In this document: positions 26,626-35,673 of the stretch, piece after piece
How positions within the stretch are numbered: the stretch's first letter is position 1
How the letters are laid out: each line of letters begins with the position of its first letter
Source: JBEKIK01 sp050013075
GTDB lineage: Bacteria > Planctomycetota > Planctomycetia > Pirellulales > Thermoguttaceae
DNA length: 64,000 nucleotides
Direction: 5' to 3'
Assembly (NCBI GenBank): GCA_050013075.1
Contig: JBEKFZ010000001.1
Span: 1 to 64,000 of the forward strand
The notes under the pieces: model-generated
What the model was told of the DNA's origin: nothing
Database searches by the model: none
Seen by the model: the letters and a program-made list of their open reading frames with translations, nothing else
Translations under genes and position numbers: made by a program

Positions 26626-27618
26626 TTAATCCGAATTGCCGACTCCCGCATCGGCCAATTCACAGGCTTCCTGAATTGCCGCCCGAACGTCATCGGGCGA
26701 AAGAGGATTGTCATCAGCGCCGTAGCCTCTGGCCCCGTTTAGCCCAAGCACGTCGCAACAGATGCACTGAAAGAGCAAATCATCCGGATTACAGGCGGCG
26801 TGCCGGTAGGCCATCACGCGGGCGATTGTAATCGCCGCACGGATGCTGGGCCGGTGGCCGCCGATTTTCCGTCGCCGAAAATTGCGCACTATGTCCACGA
26901 TCCACTCCGCGTCCTCGATGGAAATGTTGCTTTTCGCCGCGGTGATCGCCACCTCGGTTTCCCGATCATAATGATCCATGTGAATAGTGACCAGCCGATC
27001 CATTAGCGCGTCCTGGCTGGTGTGCACTCCGGCATATTCCTGCGGATTGGAGGTGAAGATCGCCCGAAAATCGGGATGCACCTGCAAGTATCCGTCGCCG
27101 GCGCGGCGGAGCTTGGGTAGATCCATTAAACCTTCGCCCAATATGCTTAACAGCACATTATTGGCCTCGGGACGGCTGCGGGTGAACTCGTCGTAGATTA
27201 GCGTATGACCGTGGCGGCATGCGGTGGTCAGCCGGCTGTCCACCCAAAACGATCGCATGGTTTCCTCGGTTTTCAGCACCGAATGGATAAAATTATCGAC
27301 GAGCTTGCTCTTCTGGTAACCCTTGTCGTTGCCCACCAGGTCGGAACTGCCGAATTCGTCGTCGCCATGTATTAAAGTAACCGGCTGGTCGAGTTGGGCG
27401 GCTAAGTGCAAAGCCATTGTGGTTTTGCCGGTGCCCGCCGGTCCGGATAGATTGACCGGGTAACCGGCCTGCAAAAAAGCCAGCGCCCGTTCGGCGAGTT
27501 GCTGAACCTGGGGAGTCAACACAAAGGCATCGCCGGGCACGGGCCGTACCGTGGTCTGATCTTCCGCGGCCGGTTCGTGCGCGGCTAACCGGCTGTGGCC
27601 GTTTCCTTGACCGATCAT
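26626..27618 (-). CDS. gvpN: GvpN, MoxR-type AAA ATPase of gas vesicles
   Basis: 330 residues. Walker A GPAGTGKTT, the GvpN-specific IHGDDEFGSSDLVG and the Walker B LIYDEFTRSRPEANNVLLS, then FTSNPQEYAGVHTSQDAL and the late GHRPSIRAAITIARV. GvpN is an ATPase needed for full-size vesicles. It follows the small helical gene downstream of gvpA, the usual A-N order. Confidence 0.96.
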   Translation of the reverse strand: MIGQGNGHSRLAAHEPAAEDQTTVRPVPGDAFVLTPQVQQLAERALAFLQAGYPVNLSGPAGTGKTTMALHLAAQLDQPVTLIHGDDEFGSSDLVGNDKGYQKSKLVDNFIHSVLKTEETMRSFWVDSRLTTACRHGHTLIYDEFTRSRPEANNVLLSILGEGLMDLPKLRRAGDGYLQVHPDFRAIFTSNPQEYAGVHTSQDALMDRLVTIHMDHYDRETEVAITAAKSNISIEDAEWIVDIVRNFRRRKIGGHRPSIRAAITIARVMAYRHAACNPDDLLFQCICCDVLGLNGARGYGADDNPLSPDDVRAAIQEACELADAGVGNSD

Positions 27619-27636
27619 CTGTTTAGTCCTTATATT

Positions 27637-27873
27637 CTATGTTGATGCCTTATGGTGAGAACGGTGTGGCCGGGCGTCGCCAGATTGATGACCGCACCGA
27701 AAGGCCACGCTGCCCGCCTGCAAATCGCTGGAAAACTCCGCCAACTGGCTTCTTACCTGTTTGGCCATTTCACTGATCTGTTCGCGGGTATTCTGGTAAA
27801 ACTGCTGGCGATTCTCATGCAATTGATCGATGTTCTCGCGCAGCTTGGTGAAAAAATCGGTAAACGTAGTCAT
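27637..27873 (-). CDS. Small helical protein between gvpA and gvpN
   Basis: 78 residues from the ATG preceded by caggag. The first 55 residues form a charged amphipathic helix (FTKLRENIDQLHENRQQFYQ); the rest is His/Arg-rich and looks non-conserved. Phasin-like or GvpP/T-like helical proteins are known in gas vesicle clusters, but no specific family can be claimed. The longer frame (to 27921) lacks a good start. Confidence 0.55.
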   Translation of the reverse strand: MTTFTDFFTKLRENIDQLHENRQQFYQNTREQISEMAKQVRSQLAEFSSDLQAGSVAFRCGHQSGDARPHRSHHKAST

Positions 27874-28218
27874 GGGAAAACTCCTGTTATGCTGAATGAA
27901 TGGCGAGAGATGCTTTTTCATCTCGCGCGTTGTCTAGTACCATTGGCTAGCCCGCGCCGGAAGGAGGACACGCGGCACGCAGTTGGGTGTCTTATCATGG
28001 ACATATCCATCTTGCTAGCGTGCCTCCTCCGTTGCGGCTGTCATCCCGGGAACTAAGAAATCCTTTTGCTTGTACCCAAGTTATTTTCACCCCGCCCCGA
28101 TTTTTTCAACCTGCCTGAAACCTTGCATCGAAGTGCCGTCCTCAGGAATAAATTCACTTACCGGCGCGGGCAAACCGTTGTCCTGCGGCTCAATGGGTTC
28201 CGATCCTCGAAACCAACA

Positions 28219-28437
28219 CTAAGCAGGCATGGCGGCTGTGGCAGTCAGGCCGATCGCTTCGGCGTACTTCAAGTACGTCTCGACGCTGGCTATGACCACG
28301 CGAGCCTCGATCGACAACAGCTCGATCCCAACCAAGGAAACCTTGACCCAGGCATCTATTACAATGCCCTTGTCCAGAATGCGATCTACTACTTCCGCAA
28401 GACTGGACGAATCGGTTGACTTCTGTACCTTAGCCAT
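28219..28437 (-). CDS. gvpA: GvpA, major gas vesicle shell protein
   Basis: 72 residues, near-canonical along its whole length: SLAEVVDRILDKGIVIDAWV, then KVSLVGIELLSIEARVVIAS and VETYLKYAEAIGLTATAAMP. GvpA polymerises into the ribbed, gas-permeable protein shell. Two adjacent ATGs occur; the second has the better spacing from aaaggag. It is the first gene of the leftward operon and follows an 870-bp divergent promoter region. Confidence 0.98.
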   Translation of the reverse strand: MAKVQKSTDSSSLAEVVDRILDKGIVIDAWVKVSLVGIELLSIEARVVIASVETYLKYAEAIGLTATAAMPA

Positions 28438-29304
28438 CATCACTCTCCTTTTCAAAAAGGAATGATTCTCTACGCTTGGAAGTACATCATCCAAGATCGA
28501 GAATCAACAATTCGGTAAGTCTTCCCACGGTGTTAATGATGGACACTGCTTAACGTAGTTCGTCGCATCTGTCCGTGGTACTTCAAAGAATATGTGTGGT
28601 TTGCACACAGTAACTATTGTATGAATCACGCATTTTATACGATATTTCACAGTTGTTTCTGTGGACAAACCACGCCCCCTAACTTATCTAAGCAAAACCT
28701 ACCTCAACTTTCCTAAGAGTCAAATCTTAACATGAAGAAAAAATTGTTTCACGCACAAGTTATTCAGGCAAAAGAAGTTGACTTTGTTGGAAATAGTGTG
28801 AAATAGTCGTAAATAAACTGTGAAAAGCGCAATAATTAGTTAGAAAATAATAACTCACCCGAATTGGCTTGAATCACCAAATTTTTTGATACAAATACCC
28901 TATTGCCTCTATTTTTTGGATTACTATATAACATCTTGACACAACACGAGTTATAGCCACAAGAAATGTCATTTTTCCGGGTGGCGTTTTTTATTCGTTT
29001 GAATTTGACGGCAGGCAATATGTGGCCTAGTGTTATCTAGACGTGGTGAAACCACAGATTAAACGTCAAATTGACGATAATCAGCAAAGACCTCCTTCGC
29101 ATGCATGCGGCATCGGGCGGTCTGGGAGATGAAAAGGCCTGGTCAATGGATCTTTCTCTACCGGGTTTATTATTGTGTTTGGCTCGGTGCCGCAGGGCTC
29201 CGGCTTCAATACATTTGCACGATTACCGTGCAGCAAACGGTTGACTTGAGAGTGTCGCAACATAATATGCGGAATAGGTTGTTCCTGGCAGTTTCAAAGG
29301 GCAT
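28438..29304. promoter_or_regulatory. Divergent control region between gvpA and the rightward gvp genes
   Basis: 867 bp, AT-rich, with no credible gene. It separates the leftward gvpA operon from the rightward helical-protein/Hsp20/CDC48/gvpL genes and must hold promoters for both. A minus-strand tataaaat sits at about 28630-28640 between the arms of a 15-bp inverted repeat (separate entry). A second AT-rich patch lies at 28740-28960. Confidence 0.55.
28596..28673. promoter_or_regulatory. Candidate operator: 15-bp inverted repeat upstream of gvpA
   Basis: Arms 28596-28610 (gtggtttgcacacag) and 28659-28673 (ctgtggacaaaccac) are complementary at 13 of 15 positions. They flank a minus-strand tataaaat about 200 bp upstream of the gvpA ATG. 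The spacing suits a dimeric regulator with DNA looping or two binding sites. The FixJ-like regulator of the element is one candidate partner. Confidence 0.45.
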
Positions 29305-29754
29305 ATGATGGAAGGTGATTCCAATTTATTTGGATCTCGAAAATTATATGTCGCGGGGACTCGTCAACGGGCGGCCGGCATGGTGCGCAGCTTGATGTCG
29401 ATGCAGGACGACTGCAAAGGGCAGAAAGACCATCTGTTACAGCAATTACAGGAGCAAACAGAAGCCAGTCGTTCCAACGGTTTTGACAGCGTTGCGAGTC
29501 TCTGCCAATCCATGGAAGACTGCCTTGCCAGAATTGATAGTTATGAAAAGCTGCAATCAGAGGCGGCGATTTCGGCTTTAATAGAATCCTGCCAGGTGAT
29601 TTCAGAACATGCCGAAACAATTTCGGGATTTGCAGGCGGGCGCATGCAGGCCTGCCGATGGAGGCATACAATAACTGCCTCTTCCTTCAAAAATCCAAAA
29701 ACAACAACATTAAGCTCGAACAGTACTAAACCCAAAGGAGATGCCAATGCCTAA
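29305..29754 (+). CDS. Predicted helical protein, first gene of rightward gvp set
   Basis: 149 residues. About residues 20-110 are predicted helical (MVRSLMSMQDDCKGQKDHLL, then CLARIDSYEKLQSEAAISAL); the last 35 are Ser/Thr/Lys-rich and look disordered. No family is recognised. It overlaps the Hsp20-like gene by 8 nt, a sign of translational coupling and a shared job in vesicle assembly. Confidence 0.55.
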   Translation: MMEGDSNLFGSRKLYVAGTRQRAAGMVRSLMSMQDDCKGQKDHLLQQLQEQTEASRSNGFDSVASLCQSMEDCLARIDSYEKLQSEAAISALIESCQVISEHAETISGFAGGRMQACRWRHTITASSFKNPKTTTLSSNSTKPKGDANA

Positions 29755-30307
29755 AGTACGAAAGAACCAAACCAAGGGCGATCGCCCTGGCAACTCGGAT
29801 ACGCCCGAAAAATCAATGGAATTCGGATTAGGAGGCCTGCTGGGAAAATTGGGCGGCTTTATCGAAAAACTGGGCGAATTGGCCGAAACCGGAGAACAAT
29901 TATCGAAATCGGGTGAACTCAAAGGACTCGATCCCAGCGGAAAACTCCGGGGTGTGTACGGACTGTCCATCAAAACCGGGCTTGGCGAGCACGGCCAACA
30001 GGAAATGAAAGTCGAGCCTTTCGGCAACATTCATCGCCAGCCGTCTGGTGAACGGGTAAAGAAAGACATCCGCGAACCTCTTGTGGATGTATTCGAAGAA
30101 GACGACCACGTTTTGGTATTGGCGGAGATTCCCGGCGTCAGCAAGAAAGACGTTCAGTTGGAACTTCACGACGATCAATTGACTCTTACCGCTGAGCATG
30201 GCAATAAGGGCTATTGGAAAAAAGTGACTCTGCCGGGAAAGTTCTCGCCGGAAAAGATGCAATGGGAATGTACGAATGGAATCCTGAAAATTCGACTGGA
30301 ACGATAG
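29747..30307 (+). CDS. Hsp20-like gas vesicle protein (GvpH-like)
   Basis: 186 residues. The C-terminal 90 residues are an alpha-crystallin/Hsp20 domain (LVDVFEEDDHVLVLAEIPGV, KDVQLELHDDQLTLTAEHG, NGILKIRLER). The N-terminal part has amphipathic GLGGLLGKLGGFIEKLGELA. This layout matches GvpH-type small heat-shock proteins of gas vesicle clusters, which act as chaperones for Gvp proteins. ATG 29747 is 7 nt after aaggag. Confidence 0.85.
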   Translation: MPKVRKNQTKGDRPGNSDTPEKSMEFGLGGLLGKLGGFIEKLGELAETGEQLSKSGELKGLDPSGKLRGVYGLSIKTGLGEHGQQEMKVEPFGNIHRQPSGERVKKDIREPLVDVFEEDDHVLVLAEIPGVSKKDVQLELHDDQLTLTAEHGNKGYWKKVTLPGKFSPEKMQWECTNGILKIRLER

Positions 30308-30320
30308 AAGGAACTTGTTC

Positions 30321-32486
30321 ATGGGGAAGCAATCCACTGCAAACGCAGAAATAACTTTAAAGGTCGGCGAGTCGGTCGGCAAGGACGTCGGTCGGGGAAT
30401 CGCGCGGATTGATCCCGCCGACATGAACCGGCTTGGCATCGATGTCGGCGACACGGTTGAGGTGGTCGGCCAAAGGAAGACTATATGTAAAGTACTGCCG
30501 ACTTATAAGGAACATCGGGACAAAGGGCATGTGCAGATCGACGGCATTGCCCGGGGAAATTGCGGCTCGGGAATAGGCGAATCAGTAGTGCTTCGCGCGG
30601 TGTACGCCAAGCCGGCAGCGGAGGTGGTGCTTGTTCCCCAAGGTCACAGCCTTTCGAACCGCGACCTGGAATACATAGGGAGTTTGTTGGACGGATTGCC
30701 GGCGATTGCCGGCGACAATGTGCGCGCCACATTGTTCGGGAATCGCTATGCCGATTTTCTGGTTGAGAAAACGATTCCCGACGGGCCGGTCCTTATCGCC
30801 ACAGATAGCATGTTGAAAATCGGCAACGCCCGCAAAACAGAGGGGCAGGCTCCGCGGGCGTTGCCAACCATTTCTTATGAAGACATAGGCGGATTGAAAC
30901 GCCAACTCGACCGCATTCGTGAAATCGTCGAGTTGCCGCTGAAATACCCGGAGCTATTCGAGCGATTGGGGATCGACGCTCCCAAGGGTGTGTTGCTGTT
31001 GGGACCACCCGGTTGTGGAAAAACATTGATTGCCCGAGCCGTCGCACAAGAAACCGAGGCGAATTTTTTTGCCGTCAACGGGCCGGAGATCGTCCATAAA
31101 TTCTACGGCGAAAGCGAAGCACATCTGCGCAAAATATTTGAGGAAGCAACCCGCCGCGCGCCTAGTATTATCTTTCTCGATGAGATCGACGCCATCGCTC
31201 CAAAACGAGAGCGGACGATAGGCGATGTGGAAAAACGGGTGGTAGCACAACTTTTGGCGGTGATGGATGGACTTTCGCAAAGGCAGCATGTGGTCGTGCT
31301 GGCGGCCACCAATCTTCCCAATGCACTAGATCCTGCGCTCAGACGGCCGGGACGGTTTGATCGCGAGATTACCATCCCCATTCCCGACCAACATGGCCGG
31401 CTGGAAATACTGGAAATTCATAGCCGCGGCATGCCGCTTGCATCCGATGTTGATCTGGTGCGCCAGGCCGCCATTACGCACGGCTTTGTAGGTGCAGATC
31501 TGGAAGCCCTTTGCCGTGAAGCCGGCATGGTCGCTTTGCGCCGCGTGCTTCCTCAAGTCGATTTCTCGCAGCAGAGCATCCCTTACGAACTCCTCAGCCA
31601 GTTGGAAGTCAGGATGAGCGATTTCAACGAGGCGCTGCTTGAAGTCGAGCCTTCAGCCGTTCGGGAAGTATTCGTCGAGGTGCCAAATGTTACGTGGGAT
31701 AACGTGGGCGGACTGGATGAGGTCAAGCAGCAATTACGGGAAGCGGTCGAGTGGCCGCTGAAGTACGCGGAGCTGTTTGAATCGTTTCAACTTGTCACCC
31801 CCAAGGGGATATTACTCTCCGGCCCGCCTGGTTGCGGAAAAACATTGATCGCCAAAGCCCTGGCCACCGAGACCGAGGTTAATTTCATTTCGGTCAAGGG
31901 CCCGGAACTGTTGTCGATGTACGTGGGTGAGTCGGAACGCGGTCTGCGCGACGTGTTCCACAAGGCCCGCCAGGCGTCGCCTTGCATTATCTTTTTCGAC
32001 GAGATCGATGCACTGGCCTCGACACGCTCCACGGGCCGAGAAGATTCCGGCGTAAGCGGCCGGGTGCTGAGTCAACTACTCACCGAACTTGACGGCATTG
32101 AAGAACTCAAGGGTGTTTTGGTGCTGGCTGCAACAAACCGGTACGATCTGCTTGATACTGCGCTGTTACGGCCCGGGCGGTTCGATATTCATCTACAACT
32201 TCCCTTGCCCGATCAAAAGGCGCGTGAAAAGATTTTTCAGGTGCATTTACGCGACCGGCCGCTTGACGGCGAAGTCACAGCCCAGTGGTTGGCCGAGCAG
32301 ACACAAGGTTTTAGCGGCGCGGAGATTGAAGCCGCTTGCCATCGGGCGATGATGGCTGCGATATCAGAACGGATCAAGCTTACACCCGATAACCCGAAGA
32401 CCGATAAGCTCTTTGTCTGTCGTGAACACTTGGTAAAAGCGATACAGGATTTATCCGGTCAAGCCAAACTGAATCGAAATGAATGA
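30321..32486 (+). CDS. CDC48/VCP-type double AAA ATPase
   Basis: 721 residues with a full archaeal-style CDC48 layout: N domain (GIARIDPADMNRLGIDVGDT), D1 AAA (GPPGCGKTLIARAVA; Walker B IIFLDEIDAIAPKR) and D2 AAA (GPPGCGKTLIAKALA; FFDEIDALASTRS), with arginine-finger RPGRFD in both. Such ATPases unfold or remodel protein complexes and are reported from some bacterial gas vesicle clusters. It lies between the Hsp20-like gene and gvpL, overlapping gvpL by 8 nt. Both ATPase sites look intact. Confidence 0.93.
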   Translation: MGKQSTANAEITLKVGESVGKDVGRGIARIDPADMNRLGIDVGDTVEVVGQRKTICKVLPTYKEHRDKGHVQIDGIARGNCGSGIGESVVLRAVYAKPAAEVVLVPQGHSLSNRDLEYIGSLLDGLPAIAGDNVRATLFGNRYADFLVEKTIPDGPVLIATDSMLKIGNARKTEGQAPRALPTISYEDIGGLKRQLDRIREIVELPLKYPELFERLGIDAPKGVLLLGPPGCGKTLIARAVAQETEANFFAVNGPEIVHKFYGESEAHLRKIFEEATRRAPSIIFLDEIDAIAPKRERTIGDVEKRVVAQLLAVMDGLSQRQHVVVLAATNLPNALDPALRRPGRFDREITIPIPDQHGRLEILEIHSRGMPLASDVDLVRQAAITHGFVGADLEALCREAGMVALRRVLPQVDFSQQSIPYELLSQLEVRMSDFNEALLEVEPSAVREVFVEVPNVTWDNVGGLDEVKQQLREAVEWPLKYAELFESFQLVTPKGILLSGPPGCGKTLIAKALATETEVNFISVKGPELLSMYVGESERGLRDVFHKARQASPCIIFFDEIDALASTRSTGREDSGVSGRVLSQLLTELDGIEELKGVLVLAATNRYDLLDTALLRPGRFDIHLQLPLPDQKAREKIFQVHLRDRPLDGEVTAQWLAEQTQGFSGAEIEAACHRAMMAAISERIKLTPDNPKTDKLFVCREHLVKAIQDLSGQAKLNRNE

Positions 32487-33270
32487 GCACTATTACCTGT
32501 ATGCGTTGACCCGCAGCGGCTGCCAAATGGATCCTCTTGGCCCGGGAGTAGATCCCCGATTTCCCGTGGAAATAGTGCCCTGCAAGCAAACGGCCGGCGT
32601 GGCCAGTCGAGTAGGCTTGGATCAATTTGACGTGAGGAAGTTGGAAAGCGAAAATACCGACGTCAACTGGTTGAGCCAAGTGGCAATCCGGCACAATCAA
32701 GTGATTTCCGATGCCGCGAGCCGCTATCCCTTGCTGCCGCTGAGACTGGGCGCGCTGTTCCATTCACGCCTTTCTTTACTGGCCAAGGTGGAGCAATGGG
32801 AATCGGTAGTGATCGATTTTTTGAACTCTATCGGCGACTGCCAGGAATGGGCGGCCAAAATATACATTGATCCGTGTTGGAGCGAAGAGAGGCTCTCTAC
32901 ATCGTGCTGTCTTTCCGCGGTTCAGGAAACAGATGCCGGGGTCGGCACGCGATACCTTATCCAGAAACGCGACCGGCATCGAGAATCGCGGGCTTTGCAT
33001 CAACGTTACCAAGAAGAAGTTGCCGCAGTCGAGACTTCACTGATGAACCAAGCCGATCGCTATTGCCGCACGCGCCCGCTGCCCGCCAACTTGACCGGCC
33101 GGCGAGAGAAGATGCTTTGGAATGCGGCGTTTCTCTTGCCGCGATCGGCTTCCGAGCGCTGGTTGGCGCTGGTAAAGGACGTACGCAATGCCGCAGCTTC
33201 CGGCGGCTTGCTGTTGGAAGTGAGCGGTCCTTGGCCGCCTTATCACTTCTGTCCTACTCTGGAATCATGA
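32479..33270 (+). CDS. GvpF/GvpL family gas vesicle protein (copy 2)
   Basis: 263 residues: opening HYYLYALTRSG, middle YPLLPLRLGALFHS, and closing SGPWPPYHFCPTL, the standard GvpL/F landmarks. It starts within the stop region of the CDC48 gene (8-nt overlap), so the two are probably translated together. It is only distantly similar to the other GvpF/L (24719). Confidence 0.92.
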   Translation: MNEHYYLYALTRSGCQMDPLGPGVDPRFPVEIVPCKQTAGVASRVGLDQFDVRKLESENTDVNWLSQVAIRHNQVISDAASRYPLLPLRLGALFHSRLSLLAKVEQWESVVIDFLNSIGDCQEWAAKIYIDPCWSEERLSTSCCLSAVQETDAGVGTRYLIQKRDRHRESRALHQRYQEEVAAVETSLMNQADRYCRTRPLPANLTGRREKMLWNAAFLLPRSASERWLALVKDVRNAAASGGLLLEVSGPWPPYHFCPTLES

Positions 33271-33831
33271 CATCAGGGTTTCGACGCGAATATCGGTTGA
33301 GTTCAGCATATCGAGCCGATGTGCTGCCCCTAAAAATAGCAACCCTGTTTCCTCAGCCTGAAGCGTTTCGTCGATTCTTTTTGCAATGAACCGATCGCGG
33401 GCTTCAAGCAGACGAGTGGCCTCCTCCGTTTTCTCTTGATGTAAATGGAGTGTATCTTTTGATTGTTGTTGTAGTTGATATTCCTCAATCAAAAGTTGTG
33501 GATCCTCTGTTCCCATCAGAGTAGCGCCCTTGTCGATTAAGGACAAAACGAGTTGATGGTTGCTACTGCCTGCTTTGGCAAGTTCCCGAACGATTTCCTG
33601 TTCGAACCCGCACTCGGGCAATCCGTCCTGGTAGATTCGGACTTTTTTGTAATCGACGTCTAAAACGTTTATTTTCTCCTGGATGTCGTTCCACAGTTTC
33701 GTCACAATCTCTTCCCGTTGATTCCAAACCGATGGCCCAAACCGTTTTAAATAATGCGCCTTTACCGACTCCGACAGAGACCCTAAGTCGACGGATGTGT
33801 GGATGATCGGAATTAGAATGAGTTTTCTCAT
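33265..33831 (-). CDS. Conserved-looking hypothetical protein
   Basis: 188 residues from ATG 33831. N-terminal strand MRKLILIPIIHTSVDLGSL, a helical middle, and a C-terminal RFIAKRIDETLQAEETGLLF followed by LGAAHRLDML. The late R-I...GLLFLGAAH is loosely like TraB/EreA-type tails, but not enough to assign. It overlaps the end of gvpL tail to tail by 6 bp. A link to gas vesicles is positional only. Confidence 0.5.
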   Translation of the reverse strand: MRKLILIPIIHTSVDLGSLSESVKAHYLKRFGPSVWNQREEIVTKLWNDIQEKINVLDVDYKKVRIYQDGLPECGFEQEIVRELAKAGSSNHQLVLSLIDKGATLMGTEDPQLLIEEYQLQQQSKDTLHLHQEKTEEATRLLEARDRFIAKRIDETLQAEETGLLFLGAAHRLDMLNSTDIRVETLMS

Positions 33832-34502
33832 GGCCGTAGATGACAAATCCGCAATGATTTCCTTATGGATGAATTTTTCTGTTTTCTGGCCTTCGATCTA
33901 GCATAGCTTTATCCCTATCCCCCCGCCGAGTTACTAGGTATCAAGAATTATGTCGCAAACCGTCAAAAGAATGATACCGTCAATTGAATGTCCTTTTAAC
34001 TTATTCTTGTGAGGGCGCTAACTTTATCGCTATCCAATCCGCACGGTCGGAAAAAGGCATAAAATCGTTCCAAGGCTGTATTGATCCGCTCGCGCTTGCT
34101 GTTAACCAGCCAATCAACTTTTCATCGACCCAAAATAATGTCTCTGGTATAACAGTCAAGACCGCTTGACTGTTATACCATTTTGTCGCTGTTGCACTAC
34201 GGGTTGCATCTCCGCATCTTTAATCCAATTCTCACGTGCGGCTTTTAAGTCCAGTTCAAGCATTTTGTGTGTTTTGCAAGTTAGACCGCCGACCACATTT
34301 CCAGAAATAGAGAACAATGGATAGTTTGGTTTCAGATATTTCTTTGTCGTTAGCTATTCCTTTAATTGCCTGACCGATTCCGGATGCAGAACTTGGGTAT
34401 CTTCCCGTCGATATTTGCTGAAACAAGCCGCCACGGTAGTCGTTGGCGACCGACCGGGCTGGCCAGTCCGGCATGATCTTTGACAATATGTATATGTTAT
34501 AC
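33832..34502. other. Non-coding region before the insertion sequence
   Basis: No convincing gene; small frames on both strands show no family likeness. It holds the strong hairpin listed separately (34145-34180). The region may be a decayed segment between cargo and replication modules. Confidence 0.45.
34145..34180. terminator. Strong hairpin, 16-bp perfect stem
   Basis: Arms tggtataacagtcaag and cttgactgttatacca with a 4-nt loop (accg), followed by ttttg. The stem is perfect and could terminate transcription in either direction, or be a site of recombination. It lies about 300 bp past the cargo. Confidence 0.55.
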
Positions 34503-34574
34503 TGGACCCCGAAAAATGGACCACGAAAATTGATATATTAGATGTACTCATGGTCCGAATGGAGGGAGTCCGAG

Positions 34575-34865
34575 ATGGGAGCGAAACGACGAAGGATCGA
34601 GTCCTCGGTGAAGGCAAAGGCGGCATTGGCGGCGGTGCGTGGAGACCGTACCACCAGCGAACTGGCGTCCCAGTTTGGCGTTCATCCAACGCAGATCGGA
34701 TACTGGAAGAAGCGGTTGTTGGAGGGAGCTGGCGAACTATTCTCGGATGATCGTCGTCGGGAAAGCCAGGAGCAAGAGGCGTTGATCGCCGACTTGTACG
34801 AGCAGATCGGCCGCTTGCAGATGGAACTGGCGTGGTTGAAAAAAAAAGTTGCCCGACTCGATTGA
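34575..34865 (+). CDS. IS3-family transposase OrfA
   Basis: 96 residues with a helix-turn-helix (RTTSELASQFGVHPTQIGYW) and a leucine-zipper-like C-terminus (LIADLYEQIGRLQMELAWLK). ATG 34575 follows ggaggga. OrfA binds the terminal repeats. The frame ends just after a run of nine A (34839-34847), the usual place for the frameshift that makes the OrfAB transposase. Confidence 0.9.
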   Translation: MGAKRRRIESSVKAKAALAAVRGDRTTSELASQFGVHPTQIGYWKKRLLEGAGELFSDDRRRESQEQEALIADLYEQIGRLQMELAWLKKKVARLD

Positions 34866-35673
34866 GTTCAAACGAAAGTGCGTTGAACCGCGCTGCCCCG
34901 GCGTGAGCATCCGCCGGCAGTGTGAGCTTTTGGCTTTGAACCGATCGAGTTGGTATGCGTCGCTGCGGCGCGAGATGCCCGAGGAGGATTTGTCGTTGAT
35001 GCGGCGGATCGATGAGCAGTATCTGCGGGCGCCGTTTTACGGCAGTCGGCGGATGGCGGCCTGTTTGGGAGTGAATCGAAAATGGGTGCAACGGTTGATG
35101 CGTATCATGGGTTTGGAGGCGATTTATCCCAAGCCGCAATTGTCGTGGCACGACCCAGAACACAAAATATACCCGTATTTACTGCGAAATATAGAGATTG
35201 TGCGGCCTGACCAGGTATGGTCCAGCGACATCACCTACGTGCCGATGACGCAGGGATGGATGTACCTGACCGTGGTCATGGATTGGTACAGCCGATACGT
35301 ATTGTCGTGGCGGCTGTCGAACACGCTCGACGGTTTATTTTGCCTGGAGGCCTTGGAAGAAGCCTTGTCGCAAGCCAAGCCGGAGATATTCAACACCGAC
35401 CAGGGCGTGCAATACACTGCTGTGGCGTTTACGAGCCGATTGGAAGCGGCGGGCGTGGCCATCAGCATGGATGGCCGTGGTCGCTGGATGGATAACGTGT
35501 TTGTGGAACGTTTGTGGCGGACGGTGAAGTATGAAAACCTTTACTTACACGACTACGCAACGGTGCGGGCATTGGAAAAAGGACTTTCGTACTTCTTCCA
35601 GTTTTACAACGATGAGCGCGTTCACAGCGCCTTGGAATATCTCACGCCGTTGGCCGTGTATCGGGCGGCGTGA
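34849..35673 (+). CDS. IS3-family transposase OrfB (DDE integrase core)
   Basis: 274 residues. DDE residues visible: Asp in SSDITYVPM, Asp in FNTDQGVQYT and Glu in DNVFVERLWRTVKYE; the pre-core GSRRMAACLGVNRKWVQRLM matches IS3 members. The catalytic core is intact. It overlaps orfA by 17 nt but sits in the +1 phase relative to orfA, not the usual -1, so a one-base change in the A run may have altered fusion. Its own start would be TTG. Confidence 0.92.
   Translation: MPDSIEFKRKCVEPRCPGVSIRRQCELLALNRSSWYASLRREMPEEDLSLMRRIDEQYLRAPFYGSRRMAACLGVNRKWVQRLMRIMGLEAIYPKPQLSWHDPEHKIYPYLLRNIEIVRPDQVWSSDITYVPMTQGWMYLTVVMDWYSRYVLSWRLSNTLDGLFCLEALEEALSQAKPEIFNTDQGVQYTAVAFTSRLEAAGVAISMDGRGRWMDNVFVERLWRTVKYENLYLHDYATVRALEKGLSYFFQFYNDERVHSALEYLTPLAVYRAA

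Noticed and set aside
34256..34486. 76-codon minus-strand frame starting MSKIMPDWPARSVANDYRG
   Set aside because: Looked like a gene fragment next to the IS, but no start signal or family could be supported.
34354..35163. 269-codon minus-strand frame across the insertion sequence
   Set aside because: Runs antisense over orfA and orfB and past the IS end; no family likeness.
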